Shown piece by piece: positions 17,914-27,624 of a stretch of DNA of 64,000 bases (within the stretch, counting starts at the first letter, position 1; each line of letters starts with the position of its first letter). The stretch comes from Sporolactobacillus sp. STSJ-5. Lineage in GTDB: Bacteria; Bacillota; Bacilli; Bacillales; Sporolactobacillaceae. The notes under the pieces are model-generated. The model saw nothing but the letters and a program-made list of their open reading frames with translations, was not told where the DNA came from and did no database searches. The position numbers and the translations under genes are program-made. The stretch spans positions 1-64,000 of the forward strand of contig NZ_JANFOJ010000009.1 in NCBI RefSeq assembly GCF_024385605.1, written 5' to 3'.

Positions 17914-20160
17914 TTATAAAAGATACTTTGCTGTAACGGATTGAGAGGCACCTGAAATTCCTTCTACCGGTCCTTCGTAAATAATCTCACCACCGCGAGA
18001 ACCGCCGTCCGGGCCAATATCAATAATCCAGTCGGCACTGCGCATCACGTCTGTATTATGTTCAATGACGAGAACCGTGTTTCCCTTCTCGACGAGATCA
18101 TTGATAATACGAATGATATTTTCGACGTCGGATGTGTGTAACCCCGTTGTGGGCTCATCTAAAATATAGATGTTCCCTTTTTTATTCAACTCAGTTGCGA
18201 TTTTCAGGCGCTGGCTCTCGCCACCGGAAAGTGTGTCCAGTGATTGTCCCAAAGAAAGATAACCTAAACCGACATTTGAGACATTCGCTAACTTGGAAGT
18301 GATTTTTGAATCATTGAAGAAGTCAAAGGCTTCCTCAATCGTCATATCCATGATCTCAACAATGTTTTTATTCTTTAACTTGTAAGACAGAACCTCAGGA
18401 TCAAATCGCGTTCCGTGACAAACCGGACATTCAACCTCGGAATTGTCCATGAAGGCCAAATTCAGTTCAATGACACCCTTGCCGCCGCATTCTGGACAAG
18501 CCCCCTTCGAGTTGGAGCTGAACAACCCCGCATCAACCTGATTATGCTGAGCAAACAATTTACGAATGATATCCATAATTCCGGTGTACGTGGCAGAATT
18601 AGACCTGCTGTTGGCGTGCAAAGCGCTTTGACTGATGATCACCGTTTCTGGAAATTGTTTTGCAAAGACTTGTTCAACTAACGTACTCTTCCCAGAGCCG
18701 GCAACACCTGTGATGACGGTAAATAATCCAACCGGCACTGTTAAACTGACGTTTTTCAAATTGTGTAAGGAGCTTGGCTGACTGCTGATCAATTGCTTGG
18801 GCTGTCTTGGCGTCTTGTTAAGCGGCAATTTGTGCATTAAGTAGTTACCGGTCAACGTATCCGTTTTTAATAATTCCGGATAGCTGCCTGTGAACATAAT
18901 TTCACCGCCATGAATTCCGGCTTTTGGACCCACATCCACCACGAAATCCGCGATTTTAATTACGTCAGGATCATGCTCCACGACAATGACGGTGTTGCCC
19001 TTATCGCGCAGTTTCAGGAGCAGCTCGTTGAGTCGGTGAACGTCTCTCGGGTGAAGCCCTGTACTTGGTTCATCCAAAATGTAAATCAAGTCGGTTAAAC
19101 TATTGGATAAATATTTAATGGTTTTGACGCGCTGTGATTCACCGCCTGAAAGGGTCGTCGTCTCACGTGTTAAACTCAAATAGTCTAATCCAATGTCAAT
19201 CAAATCGCCAATTCGCTTTTTAAGATCACTAATGATGGGCGCCATACCCTCGTCATTGAATTGATCTAAAGTTCGTGCCAGGTCATCCAATTGCATATCG
19301 GTGAGTTCAAAAATAGTCAATCCGTTTATCTTCGAAGCCAAAACCTCTTGATTATAGCGCTGACCATGACAGACATCACACGTTGCCATCTCCGCAAAGC
19401 GATCAATGGTTTTCTTTTTTGCGGGAGTCATATCCTTATTGGCCATAATGTTGAGACGCAAGAACTGCTTTTCAATCCCCTCAAAAGTGATCTTTTGTTT
19501 CGTACCCTTATAATCGACTGTAATTTTTTCCTCACCGTTAAAAAAGCGTTCCAATTCATCTTCAGAAAAGTCTTTAATGGGCTTATCGTTGTCAAACAGT
19601 CCCGAATTCATGATCATCTGAAGATAAAATGATTTCGTTGAATAGCCGGGTAATTGAATGGCGCCTTGTGTAATCGATTTTTCAAAATCAACGGCAGCGT
19701 CTCGCTTCAAAACGTAGCTTCGTCCGATTCCCTGACATTTGGGGCACATCCCCGCCGGATCGTTAAATGAAAAGGCATTACTACCGCCTCCGTAGTGTGG
19801 ATGAGCAAAACGTGAGAACAACAAGCGTAAGAGCGGATTAATATCCGTTATTGTGCCCAGCGTCGATCGGGCATTACCGCCAAGAGGTTTCTGATCAATG
19901 ATGATCGCAGTTGAAAGATTTTGGATGTCATCTGCATCCGGTCGCTTATAATGGGGCAGGAATGTCCGAACAAAGCTGCTATATGTACTATTCCACTGCC
20001 TTCCTGCCTCTTGAGCAATCGTATCAAAAACAATCGATGATTTTCCGGATCCGGAAACCCCAGTAAACACGGTCAGCTTGTTTTTTGGAATTTTTAAACT
20101 CACATTTTTGAGATTATTCTCGCGATCATTAACGATTTCGATAAATGGATGATTGACCAT
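17914..20160 (-). CDS. UvrA-like (class II) ABC-type DNA-binding ATPase
   Basis: A 748-residue protein with two UvrA-type ATPase halves: Walker A GVSGSGKS near 35 and GVAGSGKS near 480, ABC signatures LSGGESQR twice, and zinc-finger CxxC pairs (CPKCQGIG, CDVCHG, CPECGGKG, CPVCHG). It is about 190 residues shorter than UvrA and belongs with the drug-resistance/UvrA2-like paralogs. A start at 20226 is possible, but ATG 20160 follows CCGGAGG and begins directly with the domain. It may protect DNA from a bulky compound or act in lesion removal; no antibiotic cluster is present. Confidence 0.85.
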   Translation of the reverse strand: MVNHPFIEIVNDRENNLKNVSLKIPKNKLTVFTGVSGSGKSSIVFDTIAQEAGRQWNSTYSSFVRTFLPHYKRPDADDIQNLSTAIIIDQKPLGGNARSTLGTITDINPLLRLLFSRFAHPHYGGGSNAFSFNDPAGMCPKCQGIGRSYVLKRDAAVDFEKSITQGAIQLPGYSTKSFYLQMIMNSGLFDNDKPIKDFSEDELERFFNGEEKITVDYKGTKQKITFEGIEKQFLRLNIMANKDMTPAKKKTIDRFAEMATCDVCHGQRYNQEVLASKINGLTIFELTDMQLDDLARTLDQFNDEGMAPIISDLKKRIGDLIDIGLDYLSLTRETTTLSGGESQRVKTIKYLSNSLTDLIYILDEPSTGLHPRDVHRLNELLLKLRDKGNTVIVVEHDPDVIKIADFVVDVGPKAGIHGGEIMFTGSYPELLKTDTLTGNYLMHKLPLNKTPRQPKQLISSQPSSLHNLKNVSLTVPVGLFTVITGVAGSGKSTLVEQVFAKQFPETVIISQSALHANSRSNSATYTGIMDIIRKLFAQHNQVDAGLFSSNSKGACPECGGKGVIELNLAFMDNSEVECPVCHGTRFDPEVLSYKLKNKNIVEIMDMTIEEAFDFFNDSKITSKLANVSNVGLGYLSLGQSLDTLSGGESQRLKIATELNKKGNIYILDEPTTGLHTSDVENIIRIINDLVEKGNTVLVIEHNTDVMRSADWIIDIGPDGGSRGGEIIYEGPVEGISGASQSVTAKYLL

Positions 20161-20245
20161 GGAAACCTCCGGTGAATTATTTTTATGACTGATCCAAAAG
20201 TTACCAGAAGCTGAACAGCAAAGCAAGCCTCAAGTCCTCATAGTA

Positions 20246-20272
20246 AAAAGCGCGACCTATGATCGCGCTTCA
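20246..20272 (-). terminator. Terminator after the GyrI-like gene
   Basis: Stem AAGCGCGA / TCGCGCTT (20248-20255, 20263-20270) followed on the minus strand by TTTTTACT. Confidence 0.75.
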
Positions 20273-20274
20273 GC

Positions 20275-20751
20275 TTACTTTCTTACAATTGGAATCCAAA
20301 TCTCACCGTTAATTTTGCCATTCGTTTCACTCGTTTTTACCGACGTGTTCGGACCGCCGACATAGGCAAAATCAGTTGCATTGGCCAAAACTTGTCCAAA
20401 AGCAGCACCTTCTAATTGACCGAATAATTGACCCGCGCTGTCTGCTGAACCGGCAATGACGAGATAGTCACCAGCGGGGAATTGAATGGTGCGGGAATCT
20501 TTTCCATCGGGCAGTTCTGCACCGCTTTGCACACCGGAATAATAGCGCATCTCACCATTAATCGCTTCATTGACTGCAAATTCTAAGTCGTTATCCGCTA
20601 AATGCTTTAATTGATCCCAGCGTCCGTCCTCCATGATCTTCTCCCACCAAGCAGCTTTAGCGGCAGGAATTTGAGCGTAATCATCAGGAAGCTTTGTACC
20701 ATATGCAATTACTGTGAATGCTTCTTTTGTTTGAATTTTGTAATCGGGCAT
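20275..20751 (-). CDS. GyrI-like effector-binding domain protein
   Basis: A 158-residue stand-alone GyrI-like small-molecule-binding domain, the fold found at the C terminus of AraC-type and BmrR regulators. Visible pattern: N-terminal FTVIAYG strand, AAWWEKI helix, FPAGDYLVIAG, and the C-terminal GEIWIPIVRK strand. It may bind a toxic or hydrophobic compound. Divergent from the WYL regulator (84-bp gap), which likely controls it. Confidence 0.82.
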   Translation of the reverse strand: MPDYKIQTKEAFTVIAYGTKLPDDYAQIPAAKAAWWEKIMEDGRWDQLKHLADNDLEFAVNEAINGEMRYYSGVQSGAELPDGKDSRTIQFPAGDYLVIAGSADSAGQLFGQLEGAAFGQVLANATDFAYVGGPNTSVKTSETNGKINGEIWIPIVRK

Positions 20752-20835
20752 GTTTTGTGTCTCCTTTAATTTGATATACTTAGTGTAAAGCTTAATTGTG
20801 TCAAAAAATGATACCTTTAAAAGGAATTCAAAGAA

Positions 20836-21792
20836 ATGAAACGAACGGAACGTTTAAATACCATGATGCGGTACATGAATAACCGACAATTCTTTACCAT
20901 CAGCGAATTGATGCGCGAGTTTGATATTTCGCGTTCAACGGCGATACGTGATGTGCACGATATTGAAGCACTAGGAATGCCGCTCGTTGCCGAAGTCGGC
21001 CGTGACGGTGGTTATTCGATCCTGTCAAATCAATTATTGCCTGCTGTGCAATTTACCAACAATGAGCTCAAAGCATTGTTTATTGCCTTTCTAGGAACGG
21101 CGAATCAACAACTGCCCTATCTGCAAAATCGTAAAACGTTAAGTGAAAAGTTACTCGCCATTGCCTCAACCGGTCAACAAGACGAGTTAATTGAGTTAAA
21201 GCACTTGCTGCACTTTGAAAATACCAATCCAAACAATCCCGACTTGCTGGAACTAGCCGACTTTCCCACACCAATGCTTAAAACGGTACTCGAACTCGCG
21301 TTAAAGAGCCGTTATCTCATCTTTGATTACCAAAAACCGCACGATGAACCGATGATGCGGCGCGTGTATCTGCTCAATTTTTTCAATCGAAATGCAAATT
21401 GGTACGCCGCAGCCTTTGATTTTGTGCGCAAAGCGCAGCGGACATTTCGCGTTGACCGCATTCAAGCAGCGCGTATTGATAATCAACCACCAATGTCACA
21501 AAAACAGCTCACTGAGCAATTAAAAATAAATCGCCTCGAACCTAATTTGATTGTCACGTTAGGCAGACTCGCAATTAATAAGTTCAAACAGCTACACCCG
21601 CCAACACTTAGTTTGAACTATTTAGATCCTTTTCAACAAACCGCAAGATTTTCCGATTTTATCGAGGTACACAATAAGGAACGATTAGCTTATTACGCTG
21701 AGTGGCTGCTGTTTTTAGGAGATGAATTAAACGTTGTGATGATGCCCGATGAACTGCGAAACGCGATCCAGAAAAAACTGTCTAGGTGGTAA
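20836..21792 (+). CDS. HTH/WYL-domain transcriptional regulator (YafY type)
   Basis: A 318-residue regulator: N-terminal winged helix (RLNTMMRYMNNRQFFTISEL, then ISRSTAIRDVHDIEALGMPL), a GRDGGYSI wing, and a central-to-C-terminal WYL domain (YLIFDYQKPHDEP, NWYAAAFD, FRVDRIQAARI). ATG 20836 follows AAAGGAA. The gene pair with the GyrI-like protein is common and suggests ligand-responsive control of that neighbour. Confidence 0.87.
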   Translation: MKRTERLNTMMRYMNNRQFFTISELMREFDISRSTAIRDVHDIEALGMPLVAEVGRDGGYSILSNQLLPAVQFTNNELKALFIAFLGTANQQLPYLQNRKTLSEKLLAIASTGQQDELIELKHLLHFENTNPNNPDLLELADFPTPMLKTVLELALKSRYLIFDYQKPHDEPMMRRVYLLNFFNRNANWYAAAFDFVRKAQRTFRVDRIQAARIDNQPPMSQKQLTEQLKINRLEPNLIVTLGRLAINKFKQLHPPTLSLNYLDPFQQTARFSDFIEVHNKERLAYYAEWLLFLGDELNVVMMPDELRNAIQKKLSRW

Positions 21793-21983
21793 AAACACTG
21801 CACCCATGGCTTTGTCTGTTGATTCATCGTCAAAAATGAGGCCTGTGATCCACCAGCATATTATTGGAAAAATGTAACTGATCGAGAAATAATAAAGAGG
21901 AACTGTTTTTAGGGGAGCACAAAAGGGATTACAAAAGGTAATGCATGAACTCATTGAACTGGACGAGAACAGGAGGGTGAATA

Positions 21984-23036
21984 ATGACGAAAAAAACAGC
22001 ACTTATTGCCGGCGCAACCGGAGTGATTGGCCGATATCTTGTTTCCCATCTAGCAAAACGTGAAGACTGGGAGGTCATTGGGGTCTCCAGAAAAAAGCCG
22101 GAGAATTCTGATGGGGTACGCTATATTGAGGCGGATTTGCTTCAACCGGAGGAGTTAAAGGTAAAATTCAGTGATCTGAAGCATGTGACTCATTTAATCT
22201 ATGCGGCGTATCAGGATCACGAATCGAATCCGGAGCAGCAAGTCGCGATCAATCTTGCCATGTTCCAGAACGTACTGAACGCGACGGAACAGGCCGCACC
22301 AGGTTTGGAACGTGTACTGTTAATGCAGGGGGTCAAGGCGTACGGCGTTCATATCGGTCCATTTAAGACCCCTGCTCAAGAAACAGATCCCCGCCATATG
22401 CCGCCTAATTTCTATTATAACCAGGAAGACTATATGCGAGAGGCACAAAAGGGAAAATCGTGGTCGTGGACGATCCTACGTCCCGACGTTGTTTGTGGAT
22501 TCTCAGTCGGTAATCCGATGAATATTGCCATGGTCATCGGTACTTATGCATCAATTTCCAAAGAGCTCGGCTTGCCGCTTCGTTTCCCGGGAAAAGCCTA
22601 TCCTTATCTTGCTCAAGTTACCGATGCTGAACTCCTCGCACGGTGCACGGCATGGGCAGTCACGGAAGAAAAATGTGCTTTTGAAACGTTTAATGTAACC
22701 AATGGCGACTTTTTTCGTTGGGAAAATCTGTGGCCAATCATTGCAGAACACTTCCAGATGAACGCAGCCTCACCTCAGCCGATACAACTGGCCCGAGTCA
22801 TGGTAGACAAACAGCCGCTCTGGTCGGGAATCATTGATAAATATCATCTTCGTCCGATTCCTTACCAAAAATTAGCGTCCTGGGGATTTGGCGATTTCAT
22901 TTTCAACTGCGATTACGATGTCATGTCGAGCACAACCAAGCTCCGAAAATTCGGTTTTCACGACGTGCAAGACAGTCAAACGATGTTTCTCCGACTTTTT
23001 ACCGAATTCAAAAATGAAAAGATCCTTCCGTTCTGA
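21984..23036 (+). CDS. PRISE-type NAD(P)-dependent reductase
   Basis: A 350-residue extended short-chain dehydrogenase. Rossmann motif GATGVIGRYL near 11; catalytic Lys and Tyr in the pattern of the progesterone 5-beta-reductase/iridoid synthase-like family (QGVKAYG and FYYNQEDY), and the family block WTILRPDVVCGFSVGN. It likely reduces an enone side chain; the substrate is unknown. ATG 21984 follows AGGAGGG. Probably monocistronic; the dispersed palindromic repeat follows directly. Confidence 0.83.
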   Translation: MTKKTALIAGATGVIGRYLVSHLAKREDWEVIGVSRKKPENSDGVRYIEADLLQPEELKVKFSDLKHVTHLIYAAYQDHESNPEQQVAINLAMFQNVLNATEQAAPGLERVLLMQGVKAYGVHIGPFKTPAQETDPRHMPPNFYYNQEDYMREAQKGKSWSWTILRPDVVCGFSVGNPMNIAMVIGTYASISKELGLPLRFPGKAYPYLAQVTDAELLARCTAWAVTEEKCAFETFNVTNGDFFRWENLWPIIAEHFQMNAASPQPIQLARVMVDKQPLWSGIIDKYHLRPIPYQKLASWGFGDFIFNCDYDVMSSTTKLRKFGFHDVQDSQTMFLRLFTEFKNEKILPF

Positions 23037-23056
23037 CCGTTTTGTGGGACGAGTAA

Positions 23057-23197
23057 AATAAGCGGAAATTTTCCGATTATATGCATCATGGCACTTGTTT
23101 CGCCGGTAAATAAGGGTAATTTTTCCGCTTATGCAAATCAAAACCCTACCATTTTTACGTTTTTCGATTCGATAAGCGGAATTTCTCCGCCTATTTA
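23057..23197. repeat. Dispersed AAGCGGA palindromic repeat, copy 2
   Basis: Three palindromic units with the same order and spacing as 201-340: AATAAGCGGA-AATTTTCCG, AATAAGGGTAATTTTTCCGC and GATAAGCGGAATTTCTCCGC. It lies 20 bp after the reductase gene and before the convergent aldo/keto reductase. The long flanking arm of copy 1 is kept only on one side here (ATGCATCATGGC). Confidence 0.75.
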
Positions 23198-23310
23198 TCA
23201 AAATTGGACGCTTACTTGATCGCCCATCCGATAAATGCGGATTGGGCATCAGCGACGTATAACCTTATCGTCGTACCAGCGGGGCAAAATCTTATACTTT
23301 CTTTACTAGT

Positions 23311-23342
23311 TAAAAAAAGCGCCGCTTAGGCGCTCTTTTTGA
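23311..23342. terminator. Bidirectional terminator
   Basis: Stem AGCGCC-GCTTA-GGCGCT (23318-23334) with T-rich tails on both strands, between convergent genes. Confidence 0.85.
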
Positions 23343-23365
23343 TTTTCTATGTCGCTTTGAAGCGT

Positions 23366-24310
23366 TCACAATCGCACGGCCGAAAAGCTTTGATCGATGA
23401 GATCGTATTCATCTTTTGAGAGCTTCACTTCTGCTGATTGCACGATTCCCGGAATCTGTCCGGCATTGCGTGCACCGGGAATCACTGCAGCTAAATCAGG
23501 ATTGGCTAAATACCACGCCAACACAATCTGGAGCACATCAACATGATGCCGCTGGGCGATTGGACGAAGGTTGTCAACCGCCGCCATCGTTTTTTGGAAC
23601 GCTTCCCCCGTGAATTTCTCACTTTTACTACGCGGATCATTCTCAGCAAAGGTGGAATCCTTCGTGTATTTGCCGGTCAGCAGACCTGACTCAAGCGGGA
23701 AATACGGAACAAAAGAAATATTCTCGACTTTCAAATACGGGAATAAATTTTCTTCCTCATCACGATGAATTAAGCTGTAGTAATTCTCGACCACATCAAC
23801 ATAACCGTCTTGATTTGCTTCCTTCGTCTGCTCAAGCGTGAAATTTGAAATACCGATTGCTCGTATTTTTCCCGCTTCTCTCAGTTCCTGAAGTGCGCCG
23901 ACCGCCTCGCTTTTCGGTGTCTTTTCATCAGGAAAATGAATATAGAAGATATCAATATAATCTGTTTTCAGTCGCTCTAGTGCATCTTCCACCGATTTTT
24001 TCAGAAATTGTGGTTCATTATTCAGTACCATTTCACCGCTGGAGAGATCGTGGGCCGCTTTGTCGGCAATAATCACTTGATCCCTTGGAAAATCGGCAAT
24101 GACTTCGCCGATCAATTCCTCAGAGCGTCCCTTACCATACATAAATGCTGTATCGAGCAGTTGAATTCCTGATTCAAGAGCGCAACGAACGGTTTCCCGA
24201 CCATCTGATTCCGATAAATTGGGAAACAAATTGTGTCCGCCGACTTTATTTGTACCGAGTCCAAGTGGTGCTGTTTCAACTTGGCTTTTTCCAATTTTAA
24301 TCTTATCCAT
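23366..24310 (-). CDS. Aldo/keto reductase
   Basis: A 314-residue AKR-fold NADPH reductase. Catalytic tetrad visible: Asp in LLDTAFMYG with Tyr in the same motif, Lys in IADKAAHD and His in YIHFPDEK; C-terminal cofactor block VIPGARN. ATG 24310 lies 7 bases after GAGGAGG; a TTG two codons earlier overlaps that site. Substrate not deducible. Monocistronic with its own terminator. Confidence 0.9.
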   Translation of the reverse strand: MDKIKIGKSQVETAPLGLGTNKVGGHNLFPNLSESDGRETVRCALESGIQLLDTAFMYGKGRSEELIGEVIADFPRDQVIIADKAAHDLSSGEMVLNNEPQFLKKSVEDALERLKTDYIDIFYIHFPDEKTPKSEAVGALQELREAGKIRAIGISNFTLEQTKEANQDGYVDVVENYYSLIHRDEEENLFPYLKVENISFVPYFPLESGLLTGKYTKDSTFAENDPRSKSEKFTGEAFQKTMAAVDNLRPIAQRHHVDVLQIVLAWYLANPDLAAVIPGARNAGQIPGIVQSAEVKLSKDEYDLIDQSFSAVRL

Positions 24311-24590
24311 CAGCAAGCCTCCTCAAAAATTCTTATCACTATGAATATAGCATAGCAATTACTAGAAATCCGTAATTGTGTTTGCCATTAGGGACATGTA
24401 TCAAGGATTGCTCGTGGTGTGAGGATACTACGAAATCTTATCCAGCTTGATTCAATCATAGGAACAGACAAGCTGATCGAGCTCTACTGATGAAGGCATC
24501 TACACTTGCATATCTGAACAAGACTCTAGTCAATCACAGCAGGACAAGTTAAACTTATAAAAACAATAATAATTGGTGAGGAGCAATGCA

Positions 24591-25520
24591 ATGAAGGATT
24601 TAGCGAAGAACTGTCGGATCGCTTTAGTACAAGGTTCACCGGTGCTGTTCAACAAAGCCGCTACGGTTGACAAGGTTGTCTCAGAGATTCTTGCCGCCGG
24701 AGAGCAAGGTGCCGATTTAATCGTATTTCCGGAGTCTTATGTGCCCTGCTATCCTTTCGGCATGAGCTTCGGCTTCAAGGTCGGGAGCCGAAACGAAGAC
24801 GGACGCAAGGATTGGAAAGTATATTATGATCACGCGATGCTGGTGCCAAGCGAGGATACCGATCGAATTGCCAAGGCTGCGCGTGATGCACACGCCTTTG
24901 TGAGTCTCGGTATCACCGAACGCGATGCAACCAATTGCTCGCTTTATTGTACGAACCTGTTTTTCTCCCCCGAAGGTGAGCTGGTCGGCAAGCATCGTAA
25001 AATTAAACCAACCGGCGCCGAGCGCTATATCTGGGCCGACTGCCATGAGCGTGAGTTTATGTTCCCTATTGTTGATACGCCTTGGGGCAACATGGGCAGC
25101 TTGATTTGTTGGGAAAATTATATGCCGCTTGCACGTGTGGCGCTTTACCAAAAGGGCGTAGCGCTGTACGTTGCGCCGAACACCAACAACAATCCCGAAT
25201 GGCAAGATACGATCCGCCATATTGCCATCGAGGGCCACTGCTATGTCCTTAACTGCAATCAATATGTAACCAAAGAAATGTACCCGGACAGCCTCCACTG
25301 CCCGGATGAAATTGCACAACTCCCGCAAGAGATTTGCACCGGCGGCAGCTGTATTGTCGATCCTTACGGCCATTACGTCACCCAGCCGGTTTGGGATCAA
25401 GAAGAAATCATTTATGCGGATATCGATATGGACCAAGTGCCGATGAGCCGCATGGAATTCGACGCCACCGGCCATTACTCCAGACCGGATATTTTGGAAC
25501 TGATCGTTCATGATAATTAA
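24591..25520 (+). CDS. Nitrilase / carbon-nitrogen hydrolase
   Basis: A 309-residue nitrilase-superfamily enzyme. Catalytic Glu in LIVFPESYVPCYP, Lys in GKHRKIKPTGAER and nucleophilic Cys in GSLICWENYMPLAR; the CWENYMP context is that of true nitrilases (aliphatic or aromatic nitriles to acids) and not of amidases. ATG 24591 follows GAGGAG. Stands alone, and its codon use is more GC-rich than the flanks, which may point to acquisition. Confidence 0.88.
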   Translation: MKDLAKNCRIALVQGSPVLFNKAATVDKVVSEILAAGEQGADLIVFPESYVPCYPFGMSFGFKVGSRNEDGRKDWKVYYDHAMLVPSEDTDRIAKAARDAHAFVSLGITERDATNCSLYCTNLFFSPEGELVGKHRKIKPTGAERYIWADCHEREFMFPIVDTPWGNMGSLICWENYMPLARVALYQKGVALYVAPNTNNNPEWQDTIRHIAIEGHCYVLNCNQYVTKEMYPDSLHCPDEIAQLPQEICTGGSCIVDPYGHYVTQPVWDQEEIIYADIDMDQVPMSRMEFDATGHYSRPDILELIVHDN

Positions 25521-25699
25521 GTTTTAAGTAAGCCTAAAACAGTAAAAACGATGACAAACGAACATGATCCCTTCAGTGTACATGAGAGAGAAAGATACAT
25601 TCTCTTAGGTATGGTGGAGGGATTTTATTTAATAGTAAAGAAAGATATGTGTTCTAAAATGGGCTAAAACTAATTAGAAATAAAACGAAAAAAACTTTT

Positions 25700-26716
25700 T
25701 TAAAATCCCTTAATCTGGCTCTCGCTAGTTACGTTCAGAATATAAGCACCCGATGTTACCGTATTTAGCAGCCTAACCATCTGACTCTGGGGCAAGGAGA
25801 CGCATCCGGCGGTATAGCCGCCATTAGAAACATGAACGAAAAATCCTGATCCTGCCCAAGGAGTTCGAGCAGTATTATAGTTGATGACAATGGCGTACTT
25901 ATACTGAACAGGATAGTCGGCTAGATGCTCACTTGGTTTATTGAAATGATCCCCTTCTTGCCAAGTGTTATAATTTGGATCATGGCTGTCTTCTACCCAC
26001 CAAGATTTTGATGTAATCTTTCTAAACGGCAGCTTCGTTCCAGGATTGCTCGTACCAAATGCGAAGCCTAACGAATAAGCGCCATATGGCGTTCTCATTG
26101 ATCCTTCGTGAGTCTTGCCTACTCCGTATTTCCCGACAAATCCATTTGTTTCCAAGGATTTACCCCACGTATCTCCGTTCTTTGTCCAAAGAGTTATATG
26201 GGCATGAATACCGCTGGCAACAACCGTTAAAATTTGATTGGTCCGTTTCGCCAAATTCGTTTCTGCAATGATCGGCTGATTCTGAACATTTGTCTTCTGA
26301 GACTCTGATTTTGGCGATTCCGGCTTCGTTTCTGCCTTTTTATTTTCTGCTTGATTCACACTATGATCTTCACTTTCTGAACTCTTATTACTAACGGTTT
26401 TCTTTGACGTGCTTGAATGGTTAGTGGATGAACTACCCGTTTGATTACTGCTTTTCGTGCTCTTGCTACTTGAAGCTTTTAGCGGAACCGTATTATTACT
26501 GCCATCATCTTTTTTTGCTGTCTTCTCTTTATCTTGCTTAGACTGGGTACTCTCTTTTTTCTCAACCGATGAAGCGGCCTTATCCTTATCTGATTGCTCA
26601 ACTGCGCTGCTACTCTCCGGCTTGCTATTCGTAGGCTTAACAGATCCTTTGTCTGCACACGCGGTTAGTGACAGGATCAACGTGCTTAACAACAGCAGTA
26701 TTAGTATTTTTTTCAA
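25700..26716 (-). CDS. L,D-transpeptidase (YkuD) lipoprotein
   Basis: A 338-residue secreted protein. N terminus MKKILILLLLSTLILSLTAC is a lipoprotein signal with Cys near 20. Residues 25-155 are a Ser/Thr/Lys-rich low-complexity spacer, probably spanning the wall. The C-terminal YkuD domain ends with the catalytic motif FFVHVSNGGYTAGCVSLP (Cys near 312). Such enzymes make or anchor 3-3 cross-links in peptidoglycan. TTG 26716 follows AAGGTGA. Confidence 0.88.
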   Translation of the reverse strand: MKKILILLLLSTLILSLTACADKGSVKPTNSKPESSSAVEQSDKDKAASSVEKKESTQSKQDKEKTAKKDDGSNNTVPLKASSSKSTKSSNQTGSSSTNHSSTSKKTVSNKSSESEDHSVNQAENKKAETKPESPKSESQKTNVQNQPIIAETNLAKRTNQILTVVASGIHAHITLWTKNGDTWGKSLETNGFVGKYGVGKTHEGSMRTPYGAYSLGFAFGTSNPGTKLPFRKITSKSWWVEDSHDPNYNTWQEGDHFNKPSEHLADYPVQYKYAIVINYNTARTPWAGSGFFVHVSNGGYTAGCVSLPQSQMVRLLNTVTSGAYILNVTSESQIKGF

Positions 26717-26849
26717 TTAGTTCACCTTCGCTATTTTTCTTGTTCTATGTATGATCAATAATTAACTACACTGATTATATAGCAAAACGATTCATTGTGT
26801 CTGCTTTATTCTTTTTAAGAATCAAAGATTCAGCGGTTCATTAAAATGA

Positions 26850-27009
26850 TTATTGAGACAGAATCACCCGGATAAGCCAACCGATCATTCGTTCCGCTTT
26901 GTTTTCCATTAATATACCGCTAATTGGGTACGATCTCGTTTACCCAGAATTGATGAGTTAAGGTTTCTCACCGTCCCTTCGGTAAAATGAATACGCTGCG
27001 GAACATGAA
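26850..27009 (-). pseudogene. Remnant of a LuxR/NarL-type response regulator
   Basis: On the minus strand 27009-26909 reads RIHFTEGTVRNLNSSILGKR and DRTQLAVY-stop, the recognition helix and C terminus of a NarL-type regulator. The upstream part is missing. The stop overlaps ATG 26909 of a 19-codon frame (MENKAERMIGWLIRVILSQ) in a TAATG arrangement, as if a coupled second gene also survives only as its start. The rest of 26717-27193 shows nothing else. Confidence 0.5.
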
Positions 27010-27193
27010 AAAATAAATAGTGTAGACAGCAAAGAGGTAATTTAAGTTTTTTATGCTTTTTTTTAAAATTTATCTAGTCCAAGTTGTTTTTTTACCATAT
27101 GTAAGCACTAACATAAGCTCTTTTTCAGCATTTTAGTCGTTTGCAAATGATTTGCGTTTTATCTAATAATGAAGAAACAACAAAAGGAGTGAT

Positions 27194-27536
27194 ATGTATC
27201 GTTCTCAATTTTAGTCACTGTGACGCCCATTGGTCTTACGGGCTTTTTCATGAATTCAGAGAGCTGCTTGCTTCTGAAATCGGCAGGGACTTAAATAAAA
27301 TGGAGGGGTTCGGCGGTACGACCCCATTCGCTGATTTCGATGATGCGATTATCCCGTTGCTAGATCATTCAGACTGCAAAGGCAGCTTGTCTTTGGAAGA
27401 ATGTCAACGCGTAGCCCCGCGATTAAAGGAGCTGACCGCTCATTGGCCAGAAATAACCTTTAAACAGGAAATTCGTTCACTCATCGGCGGCATGGAACGA
27501 GCTGTAAAAGAGAACCAGCCACTGTACTTTTGCTGA
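27194..27536 (+). pseudogene. Hypothetical protein with likely frameshift
   Basis: Strong site AAAGGAGTGAT precedes ATG 27194, whose frame reads MYRSQF then stops. Removing one T from the run 27209-27212 gives MYRSQFSHCDAHWSYGLFHE and an uninterrupted frame to 27536 (about 113 residues, with DLNKMEGFGG and LLDHSDCKGSLS blocks). As it stands the main frame has no well-placed start. I recall similar uncharacterised bacterial proteins but no function. Either a one-base insertion, a sequencing error or slippage. Confidence 0.55.
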
Positions 27537-27624
27537 TTATGCCCCTGACGAACATGATTACACTTCTTTTAACTCCGATCCTCTTCCCCCTTATGATCCT
27601 TCCCCCCAAAGGAGCCATGACCGA

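Noticed and set aside
21900-21990. Possible tail of a MerR-like regulator (coding-like QKVMHELIELDENRR) before the PRISE reductase
   Set aside because: Only about 20 residues, runs into the next gene and is not supported by an upstream domain.
24717-25511. Long 264-codon open frame antisense to the nitrilase gene
   Set aside because: Complete overlap with a gene having all catalytic motifs; the antisense product is low in family-like pattern and has no ribosome binding site. It is an effect of the GC-rich codons of the nitrilase.
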